From: Collinsella aerofaciens
Lineage (GTDB): Bacteria; Actinomycetota; Coriobacteriia; Coriobacteriales; Coriobacteriaceae
Direction: 5' to 3'
Assembly: GCA_014846205.1 (NCBI GenBank)
Contig: RKAY01000054.1
Location: 1 to 10,492 of the forward strand
Length of the DNA: 10,492 nt
How positions within the stretch are numbered: the first letter of the stretch is position 1; each line of letters opens with the position of its first letter. The notes below the pieces were generated by a model. The model was given only the letters and a program-made list of their open reading frames with translations, ran no database searches and was not told where the DNA came from. The position numbers and the translations under genes are program-made. Below, in pieces: positions 1-5,662 of this stretch.

Positions 1-363
1 GTCCGATCCGATGCCCTTGAGCGTGCCGCAGACGGTCGTCGTGTTCTTCTCGCCGAAGCGCTTGGCAATCTCGCGCGACAGCTTGTAGGTCTGGCCCTTG
101 GTCTTCGGGTTTTCCATGCCATCGCTCATTACAAAGCCCATGATGGCCACGGCGCCCGAGATGGCGCCGCAGGTTTCGGTCATGCCGCCCATGCCGGCGC
201 CAAAGCCCTCGGTAAGGGTAAAGGCGACCCGGGGGTCGAGCCCGACGGCGGGCGCGAGCGTGCAGGCGACAGCCTGCGCGCAGTTAAAGCCGCGGGCGTG
301 GTATTCGGCAGCCTGAGCCTGGCAGGCGATGATGTCGAGCTGGGCTGTATCGATTTGCTTCAT
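1..363 (-). CDS. C_GCAxxG_C_C family putative redox protein (partial, C-terminus off the window)
   Basis: The reading frame stays open from an ATG at 361-363 down to base 1, giving 121 residues with no stop, so the C-terminal end lies outside the window. An AAGGAG Shine-Dalgarno sits 6 nt before the ATG, which fixes the start. Visible features are an F-N-C-A-Q-A-V segment (Cys28), a glycine-rich G-A-G-M-G-G stretch (55-60), E-T-C-G-A-I-S-G (Cys65), and a third cysteine in V-C-G-T-L-K-G (Cys112). This spacing matches the small C_GCAxxG_C_C family (about 120-150 aa), named for conserved cysteines and thought to be redox-active or metal/cluster-binding; its biochemical role is not established. 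No signal peptide is seen, so it should be cytoplasmic. It is divergent from the metY-like gene, which could mean shared sulfur or redox regulation, but that is only inference. Confidence 0.8.
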   Translation of the reverse strand, partial: MKQIDTAQLDIIACQAQAAEYHARGFNCAQAVACTLAPAVGLDPRVAFTLTEGFGAGMGGMTETCGAISGAVAIMGFVMSDGMENPKTKGQTYKLSREIAKRFGEKNTTTVCGTLKGIGSD

Positions 364-525
364 CGTTGTCTCCTTGGTTACGGTGTACCCGCCTATGGTA
401 CCCGTGACGGGGCATGTAATCATTGAGAGCTTCATGTATGCCTCATTTTTATCTATCGAACAAATGCCTAAGGCTGAGACGAATGCCCCTGATCTTTTTG
501 TCACATAACCTACTTTGGGAATGGG

Positions 526-554
526 TTGAGAGGGGTGCGGGGTAGCGGTATCGT
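526..554 (+). promoter_or_regulatory. Candidate promoter of the metY-like gene
   Basis: TTGAGA (526-531) and TATCGT (549-554) are separated by 17 nt, acceptable matches to sigma-70-type -35 and -10 boxes. A transcript would start near 561 and leave a leader of about 33 nt. No SAM riboswitch or T-box motif is seen between 364 and 593. The rest of this divergent region is AT-richer than the genes and holds two GTACCCG copies (385-391, 398-404) close to the minus-strand gene. The assignment rests on spacing and partial consensus only. Confidence 0.3.
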
Positions 555-593
555 GAACCGAATAAAAACAAAACCCAAGTAAGGGAGTTGGAT

Positions 594-1877
594 ATGAGCG
601 AGCAGACCATCGGTACTACATGTGTTCAGGGCGGCTATCACCCGGGAGATGCGGAGCCGCGCCAGGTGCCCATCTACCAGTCCACCACGTGGAAGTACGA
701 CACGTCCGAGCACATGGGCAAGCTGTTTGACCTGGAGGAGTCGGGCTACTTCTACAGCCGTCTGCAGAATCCCACGTGCGATCTGGTTGCCGCCAAGATC
801 TGTGAGATGGAGGGCGGCACCGCTGCGATGCTCACGAGTTCGGGCATGGCCGCGAACTTCCTCGCGATCTTTAACGTGGCCGGTGCCGGTGATCACGTGG
901 TCGCGAGCTCTGCTATCTACGGCGGTACGTATAACCTGCTCGCCCACACCATGGGCCGCATGGGCGTGACTTGCACGTTTGTCGCCCCCGACTGCACCGA
1001 TGAGGAGCTGGAGGCCGCCTTTCAGCCTAACACCAAGCTCGTCTTTGGCGAGACGATTGCCAACCCCGCCCTTGCCGTGCTCGATATTGAGCGCTTTGCC
1101 AAGGCCGCACATGACCACGGCGTGCCGCTGATGGTCGACAACACCTTCCCGACGCCCGTGATGTGCCGCCCCTTTGAGTGGGGCGCCGACATCGTTACGC
1201 ATTCCACCACCAAGTACATGGATGGACATGCTGCCTACCTGGGCGGCGTGATCGTCGACCACGGCCAGTTTGACTGGATGGCCCATGCGGACAAGTTCCC
1301 GGGTCTCACCACGCCTGACGAGAGCTACCACGGCGTGACCTATGCCGAGAAGTTCGGTCGCGAGGGTGCCTTCATTACCAAGGCAACCGCTCAGCTCATG
1401 CGCGACCTCGGCCCCATGCAGAATCCGCAGGCGGCGTTTTTCCTGAATAGCTCGCTCGAGAGCCTGCACGTGCGTATGCCGCGTCATTGTGAGAACGGCC
1501 TGGCCGTTGCCAAGTTCCTGCAGAGCCATCCCAAGGTACGCTTCGTGAGCTATCCGGGTTTGGAGGGCGATAAGTACTATGACCTGGCTCAGAAGTACAT
1601 GCCCAACGGTACCTGCGGCGTCGTGAGCTTTGGCTTTAACGGTGGTCGCGCGGCGGCCGAGACCTTTATGAAGAGCCTTAAACTCGCCCAGATCGCCACG
1701 CATGTGGCCGATGCTCGCACCTGCTGCCTGCATCCCGCTAACGCTACGCATCGCCAGATGAACGATGAGGAGCTCATCGCCTGTGGCATCTCCGCCGACA
1801 TGGTGCGCCTGTCGTGCGGCCTCGAGGACACGGCCGATCTGATTGCCGACCTTGAGCAGGCGCTCGAGCAGTGCTAG
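594..1877 (+). CDS. metY: O-acetylhomoserine sulfhydrylase (homocysteine synthase) family PLP enzyme
   Basis: This 427-residue protein is a full-length Cys/Met-metabolism PLP enzyme (fold type I). It likely condenses O-acetyl-homoserine with sulfide to make homocysteine in the cytoplasm. Landmarks: Y-S-R-L-Q-N-P-T (54-61, phosphate contacts from the neighbouring subunit), S-S-G-M-A-A (82-87), the ring-stacking tyrosine in S-A-I-Y-G-G (Tyr109), V-D-N-T-F (Asp182, pairs with the pyridine nitrogen), the PLP lysine in H-S-T-T-K-Y (Lys207), and the substrate-carboxylate arginine in V-R-L-S-C-G-L-E (Arg405). The length of about 430 and the K-Y-M-D-G-H-A sequence favour MetY over the shorter (about 390 aa) MetB/MetC types. 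The ATG at 594 is chosen because AAGGGAG (581-587) lies 6 nt upstream; an in-frame TTG at 588 would abut that site. The protein has 13 cysteines, including adjacent Cys377-Cys378 where family members usually have aliphatic residues. A methionine gamma-lyase-like activity cannot be fully excluded. Confidence 0.88.
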   Translation: MSEQTIGTTCVQGGYHPGDAEPRQVPIYQSTTWKYDTSEHMGKLFDLEESGYFYSRLQNPTCDLVAAKICEMEGGTAAMLTSSGMAANFLAIFNVAGAGDHVVASSAIYGGTYNLLAHTMGRMGVTCTFVAPDCTDEELEAAFQPNTKLVFGETIANPALAVLDIERFAKAAHDHGVPLMVDNTFPTPVMCRPFEWGADIVTHSTTKYMDGHAAYLGGVIVDHGQFDWMAHADKFPGLTTPDESYHGVTYAEKFGREGAFITKATAQLMRDLGPMQNPQAAFFLNSSLESLHVRMPRHCENGLAVAKFLQSHPKVRFVSYPGLEGDKYYDLAQKYMPNGTCGVVSFGFNGGRAAAETFMKSLKLAQIATHVADARTCCLHPANATHRQMNDEELIACGISADMVRLSCGLEDTADLIADLEQALEQC

Positions 1878-1947
1878 GCTAGCGTTCGCATAAGTCGCCG
1901 ATGCCGGTAGATAGCTTCGACGACCTTTACGTTCCGATTCCGTAGGC

Positions 1948-1993
1948 GGGACCCCAATCGCGACTGTTCGCAAGCGATTGGGGCCCCGTTTTT
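1948..1993 (+). terminator. Rho-independent terminator after metY
   Basis: The arms GGG-A-CCCCAATCGC (1948-1961) and GCGATTGGGG-C-CCC (1974-1987) pair over 13 bp with one A-C mismatch around a 12-nt loop. They are followed by G and five T residues (1989-1993). It lies 70 nt past the metY stop and just before the MFS gene, so it separates the two transcription units. Confidence 0.85.
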
Positions 1994-2019
1994 GCGTTGC
2001 ACCACTCGAAAGGATGGAT

Positions 2020-3324
2020 ATGGAGAAAACTGCAGAGCAGCTGCGTCGCGAGCGCATTGCCCTAGAGGGCGACACCCATGGCAAGAACAAATGGGCGATT
2101 CTGTTTACCGTGCTCATCATGACGTTTATGGTGTGTCTGGATTCGACCGTCGTGACCGTGGCGCTGCCCGTGATGCAAAAGGAGCTGGGCGTGGGCCTCG
2201 ATCGCATTCAGCTGGTGAGCTCGGTGTATCTGCTTGCGACATGCGTGGCCATGTTGCCGTTTGGCCGTCTGGGCGACGTGCGCGGCAAGGTGGGCGTATT
2301 CCAGCTGGGCGTCATCGTCTTTACGGTCGGCTCGCTGCTGTGCGGCCTTTCGGCCTCGCTCGAGGTTCTTATCCTGGCACGCATTGTTCAGGGTGTCGGT
2401 TGCGCGGCGGCCATGGCTAACAACATGGGTATCATCACCGAGTCGTTTCCGGCGCGCGAGCGCGGTCGTGCCATGGGTATTCTCGCGACCTTCGTGGCCC
2501 TTGGCATGATGTGTGGCCCCGTGCTCGGTGGCATGCTGGTGGCAAACTTTCCCTGGGAGAGCATCTTCCTCATCAACCTGCCCATTGGCGTCATCTCGTT
2601 TATCGTGGGACTCTACACACTGCCGCATGTTAAGCCGGAGGCCGGCGAGCGCCCCATGTCCCTGATCGAGGCTGCTCGCCGCTGCTTTGCAAATTCGGCC
2701 TTCACCATCAACCTTGCTTGCATGCTCATCGTGTTCGTTGGTATTGGCGCATCCGAGTTTATCCTGCCGTTCTATTTTCAGGACGCTCACGGCTTTGGTT
2801 CCGACATCTCTGGACTACTCTTTTTGGCGCTGCCGATGGTGAATGCCTTTATCGGCCCGCTTTCGGGTACGGTTTCGGACCGCGTTGGCTGCGAGGGCCC
2901 CACGGCAGTTGGCCTGGGCGTGTACGTATGCGGTCTTTTTGCGGTAAGTACGCTCGACGAGCACTCTTCCATCCCTGTGATCGTGTGCTGTGTCGCGTTA
3001 ATGTCGTGCGGCACGTCGATTTTCCAGAGCCCCAATAACTCGCTGTACATGGGCTCGGCTCCGCGCGAGGCACTCGGTTTTGCGGGCAGCTTGGGCAGTT
3101 TGGCGCGCTATGCCGGCATGGCGCTCGGCATTACGGTAGCGTCGAATATCCTGTATGGGCAGATGAGCGTGGCGATGGGCGAGGCCGTGACCAGTTTTGT
3201 TGCAGGCCGTCCGGATGTGTTCTTGTTTGGTTTCCGTTCGGTGTTCTACGTGCTCATGGCTGTGGCCGCTGTGGGTTTTGCGCTCGCCATGGTGCGTTTG
3301 GTGAAGTTGCGCGCCCGTCATTAG
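2020..3324 (+). CDS. MFS efflux transporter, DHA2 (EmrB/QacA)-like, short 12-TM form
   Basis: This 434-residue integral membrane protein belongs to the major facilitator superfamily and probably exports drugs or other small molecules by proton antiport. TM1 carries L-D-S-T-V-V-T-V-A-L-P (40-50), the DHA family motif D1. The TM2-TM3 loop has G-R-L-G-D-V-R-G-K (82-90), motif A. TM5 has the antiporter motif C region, G-M-M-C-G-P-V-L-G-G (162-171). I-F-L-I-N-L-P-I-G (182-190) is typical of DHA2 proteins. After TM6 the chain passes through a hydrophilic loop (about 202-226) straight into a segment aligning with DHA2 TM9, so the two extra central helices of 14-TM DHA2 proteins seem absent. AAGGA ending 6 nt before the ATG at 2020 favours that start; an in-frame ATG at 2014 overlaps the site. 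The substrate cannot be read from the sequence. No local regulator gene is seen. Confidence 0.85.
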   Translation: MEKTAEQLRRERIALEGDTHGKNKWAILFTVLIMTFMVCLDSTVVTVALPVMQKELGVGLDRIQLVSSVYLLATCVAMLPFGRLGDVRGKVGVFQLGVIVFTVGSLLCGLSASLEVLILARIVQGVGCAAAMANNMGIITESFPARERGRAMGILATFVALGMMCGPVLGGMLVANFPWESIFLINLPIGVISFIVGLYTLPHVKPEAGERPMSLIEAARRCFANSAFTINLACMLIVFVGIGASEFILPFYFQDAHGFGSDISGLLFLALPMVNAFIGPLSGTVSDRVGCEGPTAVGLGVYVCGLFAVSTLDEHSSIPVIVCCVALMSCGTSIFQSPNNSLYMGSAPREALGFAGSLGSLARYAGMALGITVASNILYGQMSVAMGEAVTSFVAGRPDVFLFGFRSVFYVLMAVAAVGFALAMVRLVKLRARH

Positions 3325-3420
3325 TGCGCTGGGAGGCTGCCTGCCACGAATCGGGCCTATCTACTGGTCTTGCGGCTTTATGGTGCGATGCGGCTTGTGG
3401 GGCGGGCGGGGGTCGGTCCG

Positions 3421-3429
3421 TGGTAGACT
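3421..3429 (+). promoter_or_regulatory. Candidate extended -10 element for xpt
   Basis: TGGTAGACT fits an extended -10 (TG-N-TAGACT) with no convincing -35 upstream. It would start transcription near 3436, giving an xpt leader of about 50 nt. That leader is too short for a purine riboswitch, and none of the conserved purine-aptamer strings are seen from 3325 to 3484. Confidence 0.25.
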
Positions 3430-3451
3430 ATCGAACAACGTTTATTAATCG

Positions 3452-3469
3452 CGCGGTATCGTTGCCGCG
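3452..3469 (+). other. Leader hairpin abutting the xpt ribosome-binding site
   Basis: CGCGGTA (3452-3458) pairs with TGCCGCG (3463-3469) around a TCGT tetraloop, a 7-bp stem with one G-T wobble. It ends 1-2 nt before the Shine-Dalgarno GAAGGGG (3471-3477). It leaves the ribosome-binding site free, so it may shield the mRNA 5' end or position the ribosome; no regulatory role is proven. Confidence 0.4.
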
Positions 3470-3484
3470 AGAAGGGGTTGCGCC

Positions 3485-4063
3485 ATGCAGGAGCTTGAGG
3501 ATCGTATTCGCCATGACGGCATCGTAAAGGCCGGTAACGTCCTTAAGGTTGATGCCTTCCTCAACCACCAGTGCGACGTTGAGCTGTTCGACCACATGGG
3601 CGCCGAGTGGGCCCGTCTGTTCAAGGATGTCGAGATCAACAAGATCCTGACGATTGAGGCTTCGGGCATTGGCATGGCTTGCATCGCGGCTCAGCATTTT
3701 GGTGGTGTGCCGGTGGTCTTTGCCAAGAAGGCGCAGTCCATCAACCTCGACGGCGAGCAGTATGCCACGACCATCTACTCCTTTACCAAGCAAAAGGAGT
3801 ACCCGGTCATCGTTGGCAAGCGCTTCCTGTCCGAGGGCGATAAGGTCCTGATCATCGACGACTTCCTGGCCAACGGCTGCGCGCTCGAGGGTCTTATCAA
3901 GATCTGCGAGGCTGCGGGTGCCGAGGTGTCCGGTATTGGCATTGCAGTGGAGAAGGGCTTCCAGGGCGGCGGCGATAAGCTCCGCGAGCGCGGCTTCCGC
4001 GTCGAGAGCTTGGCCCGTATCGCCGATATGGACTGCGAGACCGGCGAGATTACCTTCGCCTAA
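3485..4063 (+). CDS. xpt: Xanthine phosphoribosyltransferase
   Basis: This 192-residue cytoplasmic purine-salvage enzyme transfers the phosphoribosyl group of PRPP to xanthine to make XMP, which feeds GMP synthesis. The length matches bacterial Xpt (about 190 aa). K-V-D-A-F-L-N-H-Q (21-29) is a hallmark of Xpt. E-A-S-G-I (58-62) follows, and the PRPP-binding motif [11 protein letters not shown] (121-131) carries the two adjacent aspartates. V-E-K-G-F-Q (155-160) begins the C-terminal part. The ATG at 3485 is preceded by AAGGGG with a 7-nt gap. The gene stands alone between the MFS gene and its own terminator. No xanthine permease (pbuX), its usual operon partner in Bacillus, is next to it here. 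Confidence 0.93.
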   Translation: MQELEDRIRHDGIVKAGNVLKVDAFLNHQCDVELFDHMGAEWARLFKDVEINKILTIEASGIGMACIAAQHFGGVPVVFAKKAQSINLDGEQYATTIYSFTKQKEYPVIVGKRFLSEGDKVLIIDDFLANGCALEGLIKICEAAGAEVSGIGIAVEKGFQGGGDKLRERGFRVESLARIADMDCETGEITFA

Positions 4064-4090
4064 GCGCGCAACACAAGCGATTGGTATGCG

Positions 4091-4125
4091 ATGCGACAAA
4101 GGGACCTTCCCTTTGTCGCATTTTT
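4091..4125 (+). terminator. Rho-independent terminator after xpt
   Basis: A perfect 14-bp stem, ATGCGACAAAGGGA (4091-4104) with TCCCTTTGTCGCAT (4108-4121), closes a CCT loop and runs into five T residues (4121-4125). It sits 27 nt after the xpt stop and only about 7 nt before the Shine-Dalgarno of the next gene. That downstream gene must therefore depend on read-through or on a promoter I cannot identify. Confidence 0.85.
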
Positions 4126-4145
4126 GTATGAGGGGAGGTATTGAT

Positions 4146-4526
4146 ATGGATGAGAACAAGATGGCATGGCGCGAATATGCGCGCTATGCCGAGATGTCGG
4201 TCGAGGAGTTGGCGCGCGATTGCGAGGTGCAGGTGTTTCGCGCGACGGGTCCGGGCGGACAAGGCGTCAACACGACGGACTCGGCGGTGCGCATGAAACA
4301 TATCCCTTCGGGAATTACCGTGACGGCGCGCGAGAGCCGCAGCCAGTTTCAAAATCGTAGCTCCTGCCTGCGTAAGCTGCGCGCCGAGCTTGAGCGTCGC
4401 GGGCGTCCACCGCGCCGACGCGTAAAGACCAAGGTGCCTCAGCGCTCTCGCCAGCGCAGGCTCAATGACAAGCACTTCAACGCCATGAAAAAGGCCAACC
4501 GTCGCAAACCAGGCGGGGAGGAATGA
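4146..4526 (+). CDS. Stand-alone GGQ-domain release-factor-like protein (ArfB/MTRFR-type ribosome rescue)
   Basis: This 126-residue basic protein consists of just the catalytic domain of class I release factors plus a charged tail. [18 protein letters not shown] (32-49) contains the GGQ tripeptide (37-39) that promotes peptidyl-tRNA hydrolysis in the ribosomal peptidyl-transferase centre. The codon-recognition domains of RF1/RF2 are missing. The C-terminus (about 88-121) is rich in Arg and Lys with a K-x-P-x-x-S-R-x-R-R-L pattern like the ArfB tail that enters the empty mRNA channel. The likely role is releasing ribosomes stalled without a stop codon. It differs from ArfB in having G-P-G-G-Q-G rather than G-A-G-G-Q-H, closer to mitochondrial MTRFR and to bacterial proteins annotated release-factor-like. 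The ATG at 4146 follows GGGGAGG (4132-4138) with a 7-nt gap. Confidence 0.85.
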   Translation: MDENKMAWREYARYAEMSVEELARDCEVQVFRATGPGGQGVNTTDSAVRMKHIPSGITVTARESRSQFQNRSSCLRKLRAELERRGRPPRRRVKTKVPQRSRQRRLNDKHFNAMKKANRRKPGGEE

Positions 4527-4535
4527 CCTTCTCAA

Positions 4536-4606
4536 TAAGTTGCGGTGAAATAGGGACTGTTTTGCGGCTCTAGCTGCATAAACAGTCCCTATTTCACCGC
4601 AACTTA
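4536..4606. repeat. 27-bp perfect inverted repeat between convergent genes
   Basis: The left arm (4536-4562) begins TAAGTTGCGGTGAAA and the right arm (4580-4606) is its exact reverse complement. The 17-nt loop can itself pair (T-GCGGC with GCTGC-A around TCTA, leaving 4579 bulged), so the whole element can form one hairpin of about 33 bp. It starts 10 nt after the release-factor-like gene and ends 7 nt before the stop of the convergent lipid kinase gene. It may act as a two-way transcription stop, although neither side has the T-tract of a classical terminator. It could instead be a copy of a REP- or MITE-like palindromic repeat. The structure is certain; the function is not. Confidence 0.9.
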
Positions 4607-4613
4607 GGGGTGG

Positions 4614-5576
4614 CTAGCGGGTGGGGCGCCAGACCTGGAGGGCGCCGGCGAGGACGTCGACCTCGATGCGCGAGGCGACAACGGGCTCGCCGTCGGCCTG
4701 GATGGGGTAGTCGGGCTCCTCAAAGGTGAGCTCGGCGTGGCGGCAGCGGCGCATACGAACCGGCGGCAAGTTGGTGTGGTGGCCATCTTTGGCCGAGAGG
4801 AACATGGGCAGGGCAACCGCGCGGGGGACGGGGCCGCAGGCGTAGCAGACGTCGAGGATGCCGTCGCAGGGATCGGCATCGGGGCAGATGCGATAGCCCG
4901 AGCCATAGGTAGGGCCCAGCTGAATCGCCATGATAATCGCCCTCACGCGCTCGGCGGGCGCGCCGTCAAAGCTTACTGTCATGGGGTAGTTGCGATAGCG
5001 TAGGCCAAACTGCTCAAGTCCCGAGAGAGTGTAGAGCGGCGCGCCCGTCAAGCCGGTCTTTTTGCGCAGCTCGGTGGTGCCAAGGCCGATGGCGGCATCG
5101 ATGCCGACCGAAAGCGTCTGGTCGTAGTACTCAACGGTAGCCTCTCCGCTGCCGCTCGCAGGGCTCCACGAGCGAATGCGCCCGATGTCCTGACGCTGCA
5201 GCTCGCAGGTGAGCAGCGCGCCAAAATCCTTGCCGGAGAAATCGTCGATGCCGAGCGTCTGGGCAAAATCGTTGCCGGAGCCCACGGGCAGGACGGCAAG
5301 AGCGGGGCGGGCGTCCTCCTTTTGCGTCATAAGCCCGTTGACGACCTCGTGGATCACGCCGTCGCCGCCGAGTGCGATAACGGTGCGATAGGCCTGAGCC
5401 TGCGCGGCCAGCTCCTTGGCGTGTCCCATACGCTCGGTCAACACCAGGTCAAACTGGGATGCGCGTGCGGTCATGTCCAAAAAGCGCTGCAGGCGCTCGG
5501 CAACTTCGCGTGCCGCACCCGACTGGGCGGCTGGGTTGGCGATGATGAGCGTGCGACCAAAATCAGTTGCGTGCAT
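4614..5576 (-). CDS. Diacylglycerol/lipid kinase, DAGK catalytic domain family
   Basis: This 320-residue protein has the two-domain DAGK fold found in DgkB and YegS. It probably phosphorylates diacylglycerol, or a related lipid, at the inner face of the membrane to recycle it to phosphatidic acid. The N-terminal L-I-I-A-N-P-A-A (10-17) is the family opening motif. A-L-G-G-D-G-V-I-H-E-V-V-N-G (68-81) is the nucleotide-binding glycine loop, and P-V-G-S-G-N-D-F-A (97-105) is the second conserved loop. P-D-A-D-P-C-D-G-I-L-D (232-242) and Q-A-D-G-E-P (293-298) mark the C-terminal domain. No membrane helix is seen. The ATG at 5574-5576 has GGGAG 7 nt upstream. Longer starts (GTG 5648, ATG 5600) lack a good site and would add a non-conserved extension. 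It follows the CLC gene by 86 nt and may be co-transcribed; a TAATAAT string in the gap could give it its own weak promoter. Confidence 0.88.
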   Translation of the reverse strand: MHATDFGRTLIIANPAAQSGAAREVAERLQRFLDMTARASQFDLVLTERMGHAKELAAQAQAYRTVIALGGDGVIHEVVNGLMTQKEDARPALAVLPVGSGNDFAQTLGIDDFSGKDFGALLTCELQRQDIGRIRSWSPASGSGEATVEYYDQTLSVGIDAAIGLGTTELRKKTGLTGAPLYTLSGLEQFGLRYRNYPMTVSFDGAPAERVRAIIMAIQLGPTYGSGYRICPDADPCDGILDVCYACGPVPRAVALPMFLSAKDGHHTNLPPVRMRRCRHAELTFEEPDYPIQADGEPVVASRIEVDVLAGALQVWRPTR

Positions 5577-5662
5577 GGGGCGACTCCCGGCGTGTGACAT
5601 GACAGTGCGGTCGCGCTCAGGTCGAATTGCCCCCGATTGTGGCTGCACGGCGATTATTACAT

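Noticed and set aside
385..404. Two GTACCCG copies near the C_GCAxxG_C_C gene, also resembling GGTACCCG in the modA leader (9221-9228)
   Set aside because: The word is short, a further copy occurs inside moeA coding sequence, and chance occurrence in GC-rich DNA is likely.
364..593. SAM riboswitch or T-box upstream of metY
   Set aside because: The conserved core strings of SAM-I and T-box leaders are absent and the likely leader is only about 33 nt.
510..2207. A 565-codon open frame on the minus strand covering metY and the start of the MFS gene
   Set aside because: It lies antisense to a clear PLP enzyme, has no family motifs, is low-complexity in style (many His, Ala, Arg, Gly) and is explained by GC-rich codon bias leaving the opposite frame open.
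3325..3484. Purine riboswitch upstream of xpt
   Set aside because: No match to the conserved purine aptamer junction sequences, and the likely promoter leaves too short a leader.
3428..4159. A 243-codon minus-strand frame opposite xpt
   Set aside because: It has no motif match and sits fully opposite a clear xanthine phosphoribosyltransferase and its terminator.
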